58,933 nucleotides of DNA, taken from positions 1 to 58,933 of the forward strand of contig JAIKXJ010000016.1 of assembly GCA_024684175.1 (NCBI GenBank), written 5' to 3'. Shown here piece by piece: positions 36,660 to 45,270 of this stretch (position 1 is the stretch's first letter; every line of letters begins with the position of its first letter). Both the position numbers and the translations under genes were made by a program. Below the pieces are notes generated by a model. That model worked only from the letters and a program-made list of their open reading frames with translations. It did no database searches and was not told where the DNA came from. Source of the stretch: Erysipelotrichaceae bacterium. Lineage in GTDB: Bacteria > Bacillota_I > Bacilli_A > Erysipelotrichales > Erysipelotrichaceae.

Positions 36660-37357
36660 CAGTATTCGATTTCCCCGATATCGACCGGATCGTTGTGACG
36701 GATATCGACGACCTTTCCGGACTTGACCCGGATGATCTTCTGGGCCATCTGGGAAAGTGCCTGGTTGTGGGTGATCATCACGACGGTGATCCCGTTCTTG
36801 TAGCACATGTCCTGCAAGACCTTAAGTACCTGCTTGCCGGTCACATAGTCCAAAGCACCGGTCGGCTCATCACAAAGCAAGAGCTTGGGATTTTTCGCAA
36901 CGGCACGGGCGATCGCCACGCGCTGCTGTTCGCCGCCGGAAAGCTGGCTCGGGAAGTTGTTCATGCGCTCTTCCAGGCCCACCATCTTCAAGACGAAGAC
37001 CGGATCCAAAGGATCCTTGCATATCTGCAAGGCAAGCTCGACGTTCTCTTTGGCTGTCAGGTTCTGTACGAGATTGTAGAACTGGAAGACGAATCCGATG
37101 TCATAGCGCCGGTAATCGCAAAGCTCCCTTCTCGAAGCTCCCGCGATGTCCTTGCCGTCGATGACGACCGACCCCGCTGTAGCAGTATCCATGCCACCCA
37201 GGATGTTCAAGATCGTCGTCTTGCCGGCACCCGATTCGCCCAAAACGACCACGAATTCGCCCTTGTCGATGTCAAAAGAGACGCCGTCCAGCGCCTTGAT
37301 CTCAACTTCGCCCATCTTATAGATCTTTGAAACGTCTTTGAATGAAATAAAACTCAT
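36659..37357 (-). CDS. ABC transporter ATP-binding protein (MacB/LolD type)
   Basis: 232 residues. Walker [10 protein letters not shown], signature LSGGEQQR and Walker [12 protein letters not shown], with the [16 protein letters not shown] opening typical of ATPases paired with FtsX-type permeases. It drives the permease encoded one base downstream. The best promoter is TGTTATAAT at 37368-37373, ten bases from the ATG, with no Shine-Dalgarno. Confidence 0.95.
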   Translation of the reverse strand: MSFISFKDVSKIYKMGEVEIKALDGVSFDIDKGEFVVVLGESGAGKTTILNILGGMDTATAGSVVIDGKDIAGASRRELCDYRRYDIGFVFQFYNLVQNLTAKENVELALQICKDPLDPVFVLKMVGLEERMNNFPSQLSGGEQQRVAIARAVAKNPKLLLCDEPTGALDYVTGKQVLKVLQDMCYKNGITVVMITHNQALSQMAQKIIRVKSGKVVDIRHNDPVDIGEIEY

Positions 37358-37367
37358 AGTCAACTAA

Positions 37368-37373
37368 ATTATA
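37368..37373 (-). promoter_or_regulatory. Extended -10 of the ABC exporter pair, near-leaderless
   Basis: TGTTATAAT on the minus strand; the predicted start leaves a leader of about four bases. Confidence 0.45.
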
Positions 37374-37413
37374 ACAAAGCGATACCAAACTTTTGACACA
37401 TCTCCTGCATATA

Positions 37414-37446
37414 AAAATGCCTGAAGGCATACCCTTCAGGCATTTT
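37414..37446 (-). terminator. GH2 gene terminator
   Basis: AAAATGCCTGAAGG and CCTTCAGGCATTTT form a perfect 14-bp stem. It lies just beyond the GH2 stop and may insulate the ABC exporter promoter. Confidence 0.9.
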
Positions 37447-37452
37447 CTCAAA

Positions 37453-39780
37453 CTATTCCACAACGAATCCGATCTCGATATCTGCGAGACCGTCCGCATG
37501 GATCTTCAGAAGGCCCTTTCCCTTATTTCCGATCGTCCTTACATAAGTCCCGGTCATGCCGCCTTCCGCGACGGAGACCGAAGGACCGACCAGTTCGATC
37601 GCGCCTTTCGTCTCATAGCGGACCGGCAACATACTGTAAGGTGCGATGTTGTCGTTGCCGTCCAGGACACGGATCCGGATGGCGGCCATATCGTAGGTCT
37701 CACCTTCTTTTAAGACCGTTGAGGAAGTCTTGACTTCCAGATGCAGATCGGCATTCGGACATAAGGTCTTTGATTTGACCACCTTGCCGTTTTTGACGGC
37801 ATCGAAACGCCAGACCGTCGCGGTGCCGCCCCAGTTGCCCACATACTTGCCGTAAAGATCCGTGACATCTTTCAGCGACAGATCGTATCTCTTCATGTTC
37901 GCTGCCAGCTTTGCCTTGTAATAAAGCGGAAGCTTGTCGTAGCCGTGCTTCCTTGCCGCCTGCAGCAGATCATGGACCTCTTTGGCTTTCCGCTCATCGA
38001 AACCCTCGTTCTCTCTCAGCAGTTCGCCGATCAGATCGTCGACCTTGATCGGGGAATGCGGAAGAGCGCGGTAGCGTCCGCCCTTGTATTCCTTGACGAA
38101 GACGCCGTTCTTATACAGCTTCACGCTGTCGGCGTTGGAAAAGACGTAGATATCGGAGATGTTGGATGCCGGATAATCGCCGATGTCCATCAGCGAAGAG
38201 ACCTCCAGGACATCTTCTTTGTCTCCCTGCATCGCATAGACATAGGCTGCCGTCTTCGGGTTACGGAAGGCATCCATGACTCCGTGGTAACAGATGCGGT
38301 CGCCCGATCCGAAGTCCTTGTGCGTCGCATAGTCGAACATGCACCACTGGAAGACTCCGGCATGTTCGCCGGAACCCAGCGCCGCATCCATGACCTTGGC
38401 ATGACGCAGGGCATGTTCCTGCCGCTTGGACCAGGGATCGAAGGCCTTGGTCGGGAACATGTGCCCGTTGGCCTCCGAGATCAGCAGGGCTTTGTTCATA
38501 TCGGTCATGACCTCTCTCTTCCTTCTTGCCCCGGGATTGCGGCCGGTGTGGGAGAAGTCGTTGTAGGCATAGACATCTTCCAGTAAGGAAGACTTTTGCA
38601 GATAGCGCACGCCCGAGGTCGGTCTCGACGGATCGAGCCTGCGGGCGATCGCATTGGTCTTCGTATAGAACGGATCGTCGTCCTGCGACTCGTTGATCCT
38701 GACGCCCCACAAGACGACCGACGGGTGGTTCCGGTACTGTAAGACCATCTCTTCGACATTCTTGCAGGCGACCTCCTTCCAGGCCTCATCGCCGATGTGC
38801 TGCCAGCCCGGGATCTCCGTGAAGACCAGAAGGCCCAGCTCATCGCAGGCATCGATGAACGCCTGTGCCTGCGGATAATGGGAGGTGCGCACGGCATTGC
38901 AGGAAAGCTCTTCCTTCAAGATCCGGGCATCCTCTTTCTGCAGAGAATCGACGGCCGCATAACCGATATAAGGGTAGCACTGGTGGCGGTCCAGTCCGCG
39001 CATCACCAGACGTTTGCCATTGAGATAGAAACCGTCCGCCTTGAACAAGACCGTCCGGAAACCGAAACGGACCGTCTTGTTTGCGCCGTTGGCCAAAGAG
39101 ACTTCCAGCGTATACAGATACGGCGTATCGACATCCCAGGTTTTCGCATCGGCGACCTTGCATTCAAGTTCGGAATCGTTCGTATCGCTCTGATAAACAG
39201 CCTTGCCGGAGGCATCCCTGATACAGATGTTTTTCTTTTGTTTTTGATCGCCGTCGATGTCGATCTGGATATGGGCGGTGTCGGTCTTCGGCGTATAGAC
39301 GAAGACATCTTTAATGTATTCTTTTTCCTGCACGTCCAGCCAGACGCTGCGATAAAGACCGCCGTAGGTCAGATAATCGATGACATAGCCAAAAGGCGGG
39401 ACGGCCTTGTTTTCGGTGGAATCAAGTCTTACACAGATCACGTTGTCTTTGCCGTACTCCACATAGTCACCGATCTCGAAACGGAAGGCCGTATAGCCGC
39501 CCAGATGCGTACCGATCTGCTTCCCGTTGAGATAGACCGTAGCGATGTGCCCGGCCGCATCGAACTGTAAGAACAGACGTTTCTTTTTCCATTCTTCTTC
39601 AACAAAGAAAGTCTTCCGGTAACCCGAGATCATCTGGTAATCTTTATCGTCGCTGTAATGCAAAGGAAGCTCTTTGACGGTGTGAGGAAGGCGGACGTCT
39701 TTGCATCCCTCATCGCTTCCGTTCAAAAACGCTTCCGAAAAGATTTCCGTAAATTTCCAGTCATTATTCAAACAGATCAT
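37453..39780 (-). CDS. Glycoside hydrolase family 2 enzyme (beta-galactosidase/beta-glucuronidase type)
   Basis: 775 residues. Sugar-binding, immunoglobulin-like and TIM-barrel domains in the usual GH2 order, then extra C-terminal beta domains (about 560-775). Acid/base Glu364 lies in GVRINES and nucleophile Glu436 in ISEANGH. The sugar specificity cannot be told by eye. No signal peptide, so it acts on imported oligosaccharides. Start at 39780 has AGAGGTAAG; an upstream extension to 39909 was rejected because it runs through the divergent promoter and operator. Extended -10 TGATAGAAT lies upstream. Confidence 0.93.
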   Translation of the reverse strand: MICLNNDWKFTEIFSEAFLNGSDEGCKDVRLPHTVKELPLHYSDDKDYQMISGYRKTFFVEEEWKKKRLFLQFDAAGHIATVYLNGKQIGTHLGGYTAFRFEIGDYVEYGKDNVICVRLDSTENKAVPPFGYVIDYLTYGGLYRSVWLDVQEKEYIKDVFVYTPKTDTAHIQIDIDGDQKQKKNICIRDASGKAVYQSDTNDSELECKVADAKTWDVDTPYLYTLEVSLANGANKTVRFGFRTVLFKADGFYLNGKRLVMRGLDRHQCYPYIGYAAVDSLQKEDARILKEELSCNAVRTSHYPQAQAFIDACDELGLLVFTEIPGWQHIGDEAWKEVACKNVEEMVLQYRNHPSVVLWGVRINESQDDDPFYTKTNAIARRLDPSRPTSGVRYLQKSSLLEDVYAYNDFSHTGRNPGARRKREVMTDMNKALLISEANGHMFPTKAFDPWSKRQEHALRHAKVMDAALGSGEHAGVFQWCMFDYATHKDFGSGDRICYHGVMDAFRNPKTAAYVYAMQGDKEDVLEVSSLMDIGDYPASNISDIYVFSNADSVKLYKNGVFVKEYKGGRYRALPHSPIKVDDLIGELLRENEGFDERKAKEVHDLLQAARKHGYDKLPLYYKAKLAANMKRYDLSLKDVTDLYGKYVGNWGGTATVWRFDAVKNGKVVKSKTLCPNADLHLEVKTSSTVLKEGETYDMAAIRIRVLDGNDNIAPYSMLPVRYETKGAIELVGPSVSVAEGGMTGTYVRTIGNKGKGLLKIHADGLADIEIGFVVE

Positions 39781-39821
39781 AATCTTACCTCTTACTCTCA
39801 TTCTATCACGCGGGATAGGTC

Positions 39822-39850
39822 TTGACGGGATGGCAAAGATAGGATATACT
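39822..39850 (+). promoter_or_regulatory. Strong sigma-A promoter of DUF4342 gene
   Basis: TTGACG (39822-39827), 17-base spacer, TATACT (39845-39850); the predicted start falls inside the CIRCE element. Confidence 0.85.
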
Positions 39851-39851
39851 G

Positions 39852-39878
39852 TTAGCAGTCTAAGCACTAGAGTGCTAA
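39852..39878. promoter_or_regulatory. CIRCE element (HrcA operator)
   Basis: Left arm TTAGCAGTC, nine-base spacer TAAGCACTA, right arm GAGTGCTAA. The consensus arms are TTAGCACTC and GAGTGCTAA, so 17 of 18 arm positions match. It overlaps the transcription start of the DUF4342 gene, the standard place for HrcA repression. Confidence 0.9.
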
Positions 39879-39891
39879 AGGAGGGCCAAAA

Positions 39892-40323
39892 ATGAATTAT
39901 ACGATTCATGATGTGGATCAGGTCATTGAGAGGACCGGCTGTACCTATGCCCAGGCAAAAGAAGCCCTGGATTATGCAGACGGCGTTGTGATCGATGCGA
40001 TCATCTACCTTGAAAACAAAGATCGTTCACCTTTCGGCTCATTCTTCAGAAGTTTTTCGGAAGATACGGAGAGAAGCGCTGAGACGATCATGGACAAGAT
40101 CAAAGACATGATCAGGGAAGGTAACGCATCCCGACTCGAAGTCCGTGACAAAGACGGAAAGAAACTTGCCGGTGTCAGCCTCAACGGCGGCGCCGTCATC
40201 GGTACGGTCGCACTGATCTCCAACACCGCACCGTTACTGATCATCGCCGGTCTCGTTACGAGATTCGGCATGAACTGCCGTTTCGTCCTCATCCGTTCGG
40301 ATGGTTCGGAAACGATCCTCTAG
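39892..40323 (+). CDS. DUF4342 protein with N-terminal UBA-like domain, heat-shock controlled
   Basis: 143 residues. Residues 1-42 (MNYTIHDVDQVIERTGCTYAQAKEALDYADG) are a UBA-like helical domain of the EF-Ts/NAC kind. Residues 60-143 form the DUF4342 part with a small hydrophobic segment (GGAVIGTVALISNTAPLLIIAG). The biochemical function is unknown. It has a strong promoter and a CIRCE operator, so HrcA should repress it and heat or misfolded protein should induce it. This suggests a role in protein quality control. Confidence 0.88.
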   Translation: MNYTIHDVDQVIERTGCTYAQAKEALDYADGVVIDAIIYLENKDRSPFGSFFRSFSEDTERSAETIMDKIKDMIREGNASRLEVRDKDGKKLAGVSLNGGAVIGTVALISNTAPLLIIAGLVTRFGMNCRFVLIRSDGSETIL

Positions 40324-40339
40324 ACCAAAGATCCGCAAG

Positions 40340-40368
40340 CCGCACAGTGACTCTGTGCGGTCTTTTTT
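40340..40368 (+). terminator. DUF4342 gene terminator
   Basis: CCGCACAG-tgact-CTGTGCGG followed by TCTTTTTT. Confidence 0.9.
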
Positions 40369-40403
40369 GTTATATAATGTTGAATATGATTTGGAGGAAC
40401 GAT

Positions 40404-41414
40404 ATGTCATATCCTAAAGTAGAACTGCACTGTCACATGGACGGTGCCATCCCCGAACGCTTATTCGTCAAATACTGTCGCGAAGACGGACTGCTCGACG
40501 AAAGGACAAGTGACCAAGAATGGATCGAAGCCCATGTGATGAGCGATACGATGACTCTGTCGGAATGCATGGGAGAATTCGCCCTGCTGACGGGACTGCT
40601 GCAGAACGAGGAACGTCTTGAAGAACTTTCCTTTGAACTGCTGAAGGATATGTATGAATCCGGTTCGAAACTCGTCGAACTGCGCTTCTCTCCCCAATCC
40701 CATGCCAACGAGCACATGACCATGGAACAAGCCGTTCAGGCCGTCCTGCGCGGAAGGAAAAAAGCACTGGAAGTCCATCCGGACATGGTCTGCGGCTTCC
40801 TGTTATGCATGATGAACCTCGGTCAGGACTTAGGCACCATCGAAAACAACACCAAGACCATCCTGCTGGCCAAAAAATACAAAGATCAGGGCGTCGTCGG
40901 CATCGACCTGGCCGGTGATGAACTGGCGACACCGATCGAAAACTACGAACCGCAGTTCGAACTGGCGCAGAGACTCGGCTTACACTATACGATCCACGCC
41001 GGGGAATCCGGTCCGGCATCCAACGTCGCCTTTGCGATCAAGCAGAAAGGCGGACGCATCGGTCATGGCATCCATTCGGTCGAAGATCCGAAAGTCGTCG
41101 ATGAACTGATCAGAAACGACGTCCTGCTGGAGATCTCCGTGACCTCCAACTACTTCTCCCGCTGCGTCCCGGCTTTGGAAAAACATCCGATCCGCAAGCT
41201 CTACGATCAGGGCGTCATGATCAACATCAACACCGATGATCCGGGCCTCATGGGCATCTCTTTGAAACACGAATACGACGTGATCGCGGAGACTTTCGGC
41301 TTCAACGAGAAAGACTTCATCCTCTGCAACCTCTACTCCGCCCGCAAGTCCTTCTGTCCGGGCAAAGAAAAGATCATCGCCGAGCTCACCAAAGCTCTGC
41401 ATGACTGTAAGTAA
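40404..41414 (+). CDS. add: Adenosine deaminase
   Basis: 336 residues. Metal ligands His9 and His11 (LHCHMDGAIP), the HAGE catalytic motif, GHGIHS and NTDDPG are intact. It converts adenosine to inosine, feeding the nucleoside hydrolase encoded downstream. The start has GGAGG seven bases upstream; a longer reading from 40347 runs through the preceding terminator. A TATAAT lies at 40373-40378. The next gene overlaps its end. Confidence 0.95.
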   Translation: MSYPKVELHCHMDGAIPERLFVKYCREDGLLDERTSDQEWIEAHVMSDTMTLSECMGEFALLTGLLQNEERLEELSFELLKDMYESGSKLVELRFSPQSHANEHMTMEQAVQAVLRGRKKALEVHPDMVCGFLLCMMNLGQDLGTIENNTKTILLAKKYKDQGVVGIDLAGDELATPIENYEPQFELAQRLGLHYTIHAGESGPASNVAFAIKQKGGRIGHGIHSVEDPKVVDELIRNDVLLEISVTSNYFSRCVPALEKHPIRKLYDQGVMININTDDPGLMGISLKHEYDVIAETFGFNEKDFILCNLYSARKSFCPGKEKIIAELTKALHDCK

Positions 41415-41934
41415 GATGGACAAGACCTTCAGCATCCACGCGGTCCTCACCGACACGGGACGCGCAAACAAGAAGACCCACCTGCTGGCGCAGGTCGATA
41501 CGGTCAGAAATCACACGCTGATCTACCAGCTTTCCGATACGCTGATCGATGAAGACAAAGACATCGACAGCCAATTGCACGACCTGTTTCATGAGACGCC
41601 GGGATACAAGATCGAGATCCTTTCCGACCTGATCGTCAAGCTCACCGACAAGCTCGGCGGCATCGATCTTCCGGGCGGACATATCGACGGCCGACAGGCC
41701 TTGCAGAGCGTCTACGACGGTCATTTCGATGAAGTTATCGATGCCATCGGCAAGACCTTGGCAAAGAAGAACCTTCTGTTGACCGTACCGGGCTTGCTGA
41801 ACGCGCTCAGCGATACCTACAAGACCGATCTTCCCTTGATGGAAGCCATCAAGACCTTCATCTCCGAGATTCCGGAACTGAACGACTGGAAGATCGAACT
41901 CAGAAAGATCGAAAACAAAGATCAGATCCAATGA
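41401..41934 (+). CDS. Conserved-looking hypothetical protein of the purine salvage run
   Basis: 177 residues (or 172 from the ATG at 41416). No recognised family. Mixed alpha/beta, soluble, with a LPGGHIDGRQAL segment and no cysteine cluster or membrane helix. It overlaps the add stop by 14 bases, and a terminator overlaps its own stop codon. It is therefore almost certainly translated from the add transcript, but whether it acts in purine metabolism is a guess from position. Confidence 0.6.
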   Translation: MTVSKMDKTFSIHAVLTDTGRANKKTHLLAQVDTVRNHTLIYQLSDTLIDEDKDIDSQLHDLFHETPGYKIEILSDLIVKLTDKLGGIDLPGGHIDGRQALQSVYDGHFDEVIDAIGKTLAKKNLLLTVPGLLNALSDTYKTDLPLMEAIKTFISEIPELNDWKIELRKIENKDQIQ

Positions 41935-41959
41935 CCGGTACGCCGGTCATTTCTTTTTA
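41931..41959 (+). terminator. Terminator overlapping the stop codon of the hypothetical gene
   Basis: ATGACCGG-tacg-CCGGTCAT then TTCTTTTT; the TGA stop is part of the left arm. Confidence 0.8.
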
Positions 41960-42010
41960 TGTCCGGGAACCCTGTAGTATACTGAAAAAAAACAAGATCG
42001 GAGACGGACT

Positions 42011-42952
42011 ATGACAAAGACGAAAATGATCATCGACTGCGATACCGGTGTCGACGACGCCCTGGCGATCGCCTATATCCTTGCGGATCCGCAGATCGAA
42101 CTCTTAGGCATCACTACCACCTACGGCAATATCGACCTGGATTCCGCCGCAAAGAATTCCCTCAGCATCCTGGAACTCTTCTATCGCGAAGATGTCGGGG
42201 TCTACAAAGGTGCGAAGCACGCCTACGGCAAAAGCTCCTACGTCCGGGGAAACAAGTCTCCAATGGTCCACGGTGATAACGGGATCGGCAACGTCGATCT
42301 GGGAACACCGAAACAACTGCCGCGCAAAGAAAACGCCGCCGACTTCATCATCGACAGCGCGAAAAAATACAAACAAGATCTGCATCTGGTCTTCGTCGGA
42401 CCGCTGACCGATCTGGCCGACTGCATCCGCAAAGATCTCGATGCCCTGAAGCTCGTCGGAGACATCACCATCATGGGCGGTGCCCTCACGGTCAAGGGAA
42501 ACAAATCGATCTACGCGGAAGCCAACATCGGCTCCGACCCGGCAGCTGCCAAAGAAGTCTTCGCTTCTCCTTTACATCTGTCAATCATCCCTTTGGATGC
42601 CACCCTGAAAACCTTGTTCAAAGTCTCCGACATCCGTGCTTGGCAAGGCCTCGGTCTTTCCGGAAAAGCCTTATACGAGATCGCCCGCTTCTACTATGTC
42701 CATGAGCTGGGCGGGGAAGAGACCGGCGGTGCCATGCACGATCCCCTGGCGGCCTATGCCTCCATAGATCCTTCGATCATCAGCAACTGGTTCTCCTGCA
42801 ACCTCACGGTCGAAGAGAGCGGCCGGACCATCGGCAGTTTCGAAGAGCTCAATCTGAAAGAAAAACGTCACAGAGTCGCTCTGGACGTCGATGCGAAGCG
42901 CTTTACCGATGATTACATCAATAAAGTCACGGAATTGATAAAACGCTCTTAA
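42011..42952 (+). CDS. Inosine/uridine-preferring nucleoside hydrolase
   Basis: 313 residues. The calcium-binding motif IDCDTGVDDA (Asp9, Asp11, Asp15, Asp16) defines the family, and the VFVGPLTDLA, MGGA and AMHDPLAAYA blocks are present. It splits ribonucleosides into base and ribose, so together with add it turns adenosine into hypoxanthine. The stop codon lies in a hairpin shared with the converging ruvX gene. Confidence 0.95.
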   Translation: MTKTKMIIDCDTGVDDALAIAYILADPQIELLGITTTYGNIDLDSAAKNSLSILELFYREDVGVYKGAKHAYGKSSYVRGNKSPMVHGDNGIGNVDLGTPKQLPRKENAADFIIDSAKKYKQDLHLVFVGPLTDLADCIRKDLDALKLVGDITIMGGALTVKGNKSIYAEANIGSDPAAAKEVFASPLHLSIIPLDATLKTLFKVSDIRAWQGLGLSGKALYEIARFYYVHELGGEETGGAMHDPLAAYASIDPSIISNWFSCNLTVEESGRTIGSFEELNLKEKRHRVALDVDAKRFTDDYINKVTELIKRS

Positions 42953-42966
42953 AGAGCGTTTTTTTC
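42940..42966. terminator. Bidirectional terminator built into two gene ends
   Basis: AAAACGCTCTT and AAGAGCGTTTT arms followed by TTT. The stop codons of the nucleoside hydrolase and of ruvX both lie within the stem and loop, and the two genes overlap by four bases there. Confidence 0.85.
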
Positions 42967-43374
42967 ATTTTTATCGAGATAATACTGCAAGATCCGCACC
43001 GCTGCCTGCTGGTCGATGACCTTCTTGCGCTTTTTCCTTGAGACGTTGGCCAGGATCAGAAAATCCTGGGAGTCCTTGGTCGTGTTACGCTCATCCTGCA
43101 GGACGACCGGAATGCCGGATTCCTGTTCGATGATCTCCCCGACCTCCCGGCACAGTTTCGCCTTGGGACCTTCGTCGTCGTTCAGCAATAAGGGATAACC
43201 CATGACGATCGTATCCGGCTGTTCCTCTTTGACATACTCCAGGATCTTGTCGATCGCCTCGTCGTAGTCATCCGGATGGAAACGCAGCGTCTTGACCGGC
43301 TGAGCCAGTCTTCCGGTATCGGACTTGGAGATGCCGCAGGTCACCGAACCCAGGTCGAGTCCGATATATTTCAT
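42949..43374 (-). CDS. ruvX: Putative pre-16S rRNA nuclease / Holliday junction resolvase YqgF
   Basis: 141 residues, standard length. RNase H fold with catalytic Asp7 (IGLDLGSVTCGIS), VMGYPL and DERNTT blocks. Members process 16S rRNA 5' ends. The start overlaps the STAS-HAD gene by four bases. It is the last gene of the kinase/regulator operon, an unusual neighbourhood since ruvX normally sits beside alaS or other housekeeping genes. Confidence 0.94.
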   Translation of the reverse strand: MKYIGLDLGSVTCGISKSDTGRLAQPVKTLRFHPDDYDEAIDKILEYVKEEQPDTIVMGYPLLLNDDEGPKAKLCREVGEIIEQESGIPVVLQDERNTTKDSQDFLILANVSRKKRKKVIDQQAAVRILQYYLDKNEKNAL

Positions 43375-44468
43375 TCGTCTTCTCCCAGAAGTCCGAAATG
43401 GATCAGGGCATTGCGGACACCGTCTTCATCGATGTCATCGGTGATGTAGTCGGCATCCTTCTTCAATAACGGCGATCCGTTGCCCAAAGCGATGCCGGTC
43501 CCGGCATACTTCAGCATCGTGCGGTCGTTCTCTCCGTCACCGAAGGCCATGGTCTGGCTCCTCAGGATGCCTTCCTTATCCAGGAACTTCTGAATGCCGG
43601 CCGCCTTGCCGCCGGTCTTGGCGATGATGTCGATGCCGGTATCGTTCCAGGAAGTGATGTGACAGTGATCCAGCAGTTTCTCCAGCTTCTCTCTGGTCGT
43701 CATGTCGACGAAAGCGATACACTGGTAGATCTTCTCGCCCTGGTATTCCCCGATATCCGGGATGGTCCCGTGGGTGGCTTCCTGTGTCCGGATGACGACA
43801 TCGTCCACATAGTTGATGTAACGCTTTTCTTCACCGATCAGTACGAACGGGATCCTGCCGGCCTTGAAGATGGAGACCAGGACCTCGACTTCGCCCTGAT
43901 CGATCGCATTGCCCGCGAACATCTTCTCGCTCTTATCGAGACAGATGTTGCCGTTGAGCGTCAGATAACCGTCGAAATTGATGCCGTCCAAAGGCAGCTT
44001 CTTCATCTCGACGATGTCTCTGCCCGTTGCGACGACGATCTTGATGCCCTTCTTCTGCACCTTGGCGATGGCATCGACGGCGCTTTCCGGTACCTTGCCG
44101 GTCTTGTGCGAAAGCAAAGTCCCGTCGATATCGAAGAAGATGACCTTGATGTCTTTCCTCGTATCCTCCGTGCGTTCGATGTGGAACATGTCGGTGAAAC
44201 CGGTCATGTCGAAGACCTCGAGCACGTCGTCATTCACATTGATGATCGAAAAAGCACCGCGGTCGGAGATCTTCTTTTTGGCGGCAAGAAAAGCCCGCAG
44301 TCCGGAAGAGGAGATGTATTCGGTCTCCTGCAGATCGATGATCAGATTGGGATTTTCATCGATCGCTTCCAGCAGTGCGTTCTCGAACTCCGCCGAGCTC
44401 AGGGCATCGATCCGGCCGAAGGGGCACAGGATCAGGATATCTTCGTATCTCAGTTTTTCGATCTTCAT
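43371..44468 (-). CDS. STAS domain fused to Cof-type HAD phosphatase
   Basis: 365 residues. Residues 1-100 are a STAS anti-sigma-antagonist domain with the switch motif YISSSGL; Ser54 aligns with the phosphorylated serine of SpoIIAA. Residues 105-360 are a Cof/YidA-like HAD phosphatase: nucleophile DIDGT (Asp113, Asp115), TGRD, LNGN, and GDGENDRTM. Phosphatase substrates in this family are sugar phosphates or flavin. The STAS half is clearly similar to the protein at 47100-47402 (shared DL-x4-Y(I/V)SS(S/A)GLR and (D/S)MTGFT). The gene starts ten bases after the response regulator stop with AAGGA and overlaps ruvX. The fusion is uncommon as far as I know. It would place a phosphatase under partner-switch control. 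Confidence 0.9.
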   Translation of the reverse strand: MKIEKLRYEDILILCPFGRIDALSSAEFENALLEAIDENPNLIIDLQETEYISSSGLRAFLAAKKKISDRGAFSIINVNDDVLEVFDMTGFTDMFHIERTEDTRKDIKVIFFDIDGTLLSHKTGKVPESAVDAIAKVQKKGIKIVVATGRDIVEMKKLPLDGINFDGYLTLNGNICLDKSEKMFAGNAIDQGEVEVLVSIFKAGRIPFVLIGEEKRYINYVDDVVIRTQEATHGTIPDIGEYQGEKIYQCIAFVDMTTREKLEKLLDHCHITSWNDTGIDIIAKTGGKAAGIQKFLDKEGILRSQTMAFGDGENDRTMLKYAGTGIALGNGSPLLKKDADYITDDIDEDGVRNALIHFGLLGEDE

Positions 44469-44478
44469 AAATCCATCC

Positions 44479-45270
44479 TTAATAATTCTTCAGCAGATTG
44501 TTTCTCGTCTCTTCCGCAAATTCATACTGGGTCATATATTCCCCCTTGAACTGACGGATCGCTTTCTCATCGCCGTCCAGATACCTGTAGTAATCGCAGT
44601 CCACCATCTCGGTGTTCACGGCGATGCCGTTCTTGGTTTTGATGAAAAGGCCTTCCACCTGTATCTGTTCGAAATCCTTGATCATCTCGGAAGTCACCGT
44701 CCTTTGCAAAGACTTGAGCGACTCCGTCAGCGGCTTGTCCGCCCAGAGATTGCCGATGATCATATCGTTGGTGCAGGCTGCACCTTTGCGGTCGATCAGA
44801 TAAGCGAACAGTTCCTTGGATTTGGAGCGGTGAAACAGCATCGGCGTATTGCCGACGAAGACTTCGAAATTGCCGAAACACTGCACACGCAGCGCAGACG
44901 TCTTAATTTTATCATTCTTATAACGCAGGTGCTCCAGCGACTTGCGCACATCATCCTCATCTACCGGCTTCATCAGATAACCGCTGGCATAAAGTTCGAA
45001 AGCATCGGGCATATACTCCTGATAACCCGTGATGAAAATGATGTTGATCTCCTTCTTGATCTCCTGCATCATCTTGGCCAGGGCGATGCCGTTGATCTTG
45101 GGCATCTCCACATCGACGAACGCAGCCGTCACATCCTTTTCCTTCAAGACCTTCAGCGCCTTCTCCGGATCGGTCGTTCCGATATGTTCGCCTTCCGGAT
45201 CGATCTTATCCAGGATCCTCAGCATCATATTGACGACGGACCGGCGGTCATCGACAGTGATCGTTCTCAT
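44479..45270 (-). CDS. Response regulator with SARP-type DNA-binding output
   Basis: 263 residues. Receiver domain (1-115) with Asp7/Asp8, phospho-acceptor Asp53 (FVDVEMP), the ITG switch and KPVD lysine. The C-terminal half begins FGNFEVFVGNTPMLFHRSKSKELFAYL, a winged-helix of the SARP/OmpR type, and continues into a short BTAD-like helical part. It overlaps the sensor kinase gene by four bases and is its cognate partner. Target genes unknown; the adjacent STAS genes are candidates. Confidence 0.9.
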   Translation of the reverse strand: MRTITVDDRRSVVNMMLRILDKIDPEGEHIGTTDPEKALKVLKEKDVTAAFVDVEMPKINGIALAKMMQEIKKEINIIFITGYQEYMPDAFELYASGYLMKPVDEDDVRKSLEHLRYKNDKIKTSALRVQCFGNFEVFVGNTPMLFHRSKSKELFAYLIDRKGAACTNDMIIGNLWADKPLTESLKSLQRTVTSEMIKDFEQIQVEGLFIKTKNGIAVNTEMVDCDYYRYLDGDEKAIRQFKGEYMTQYEFAEETRNNLLKNY

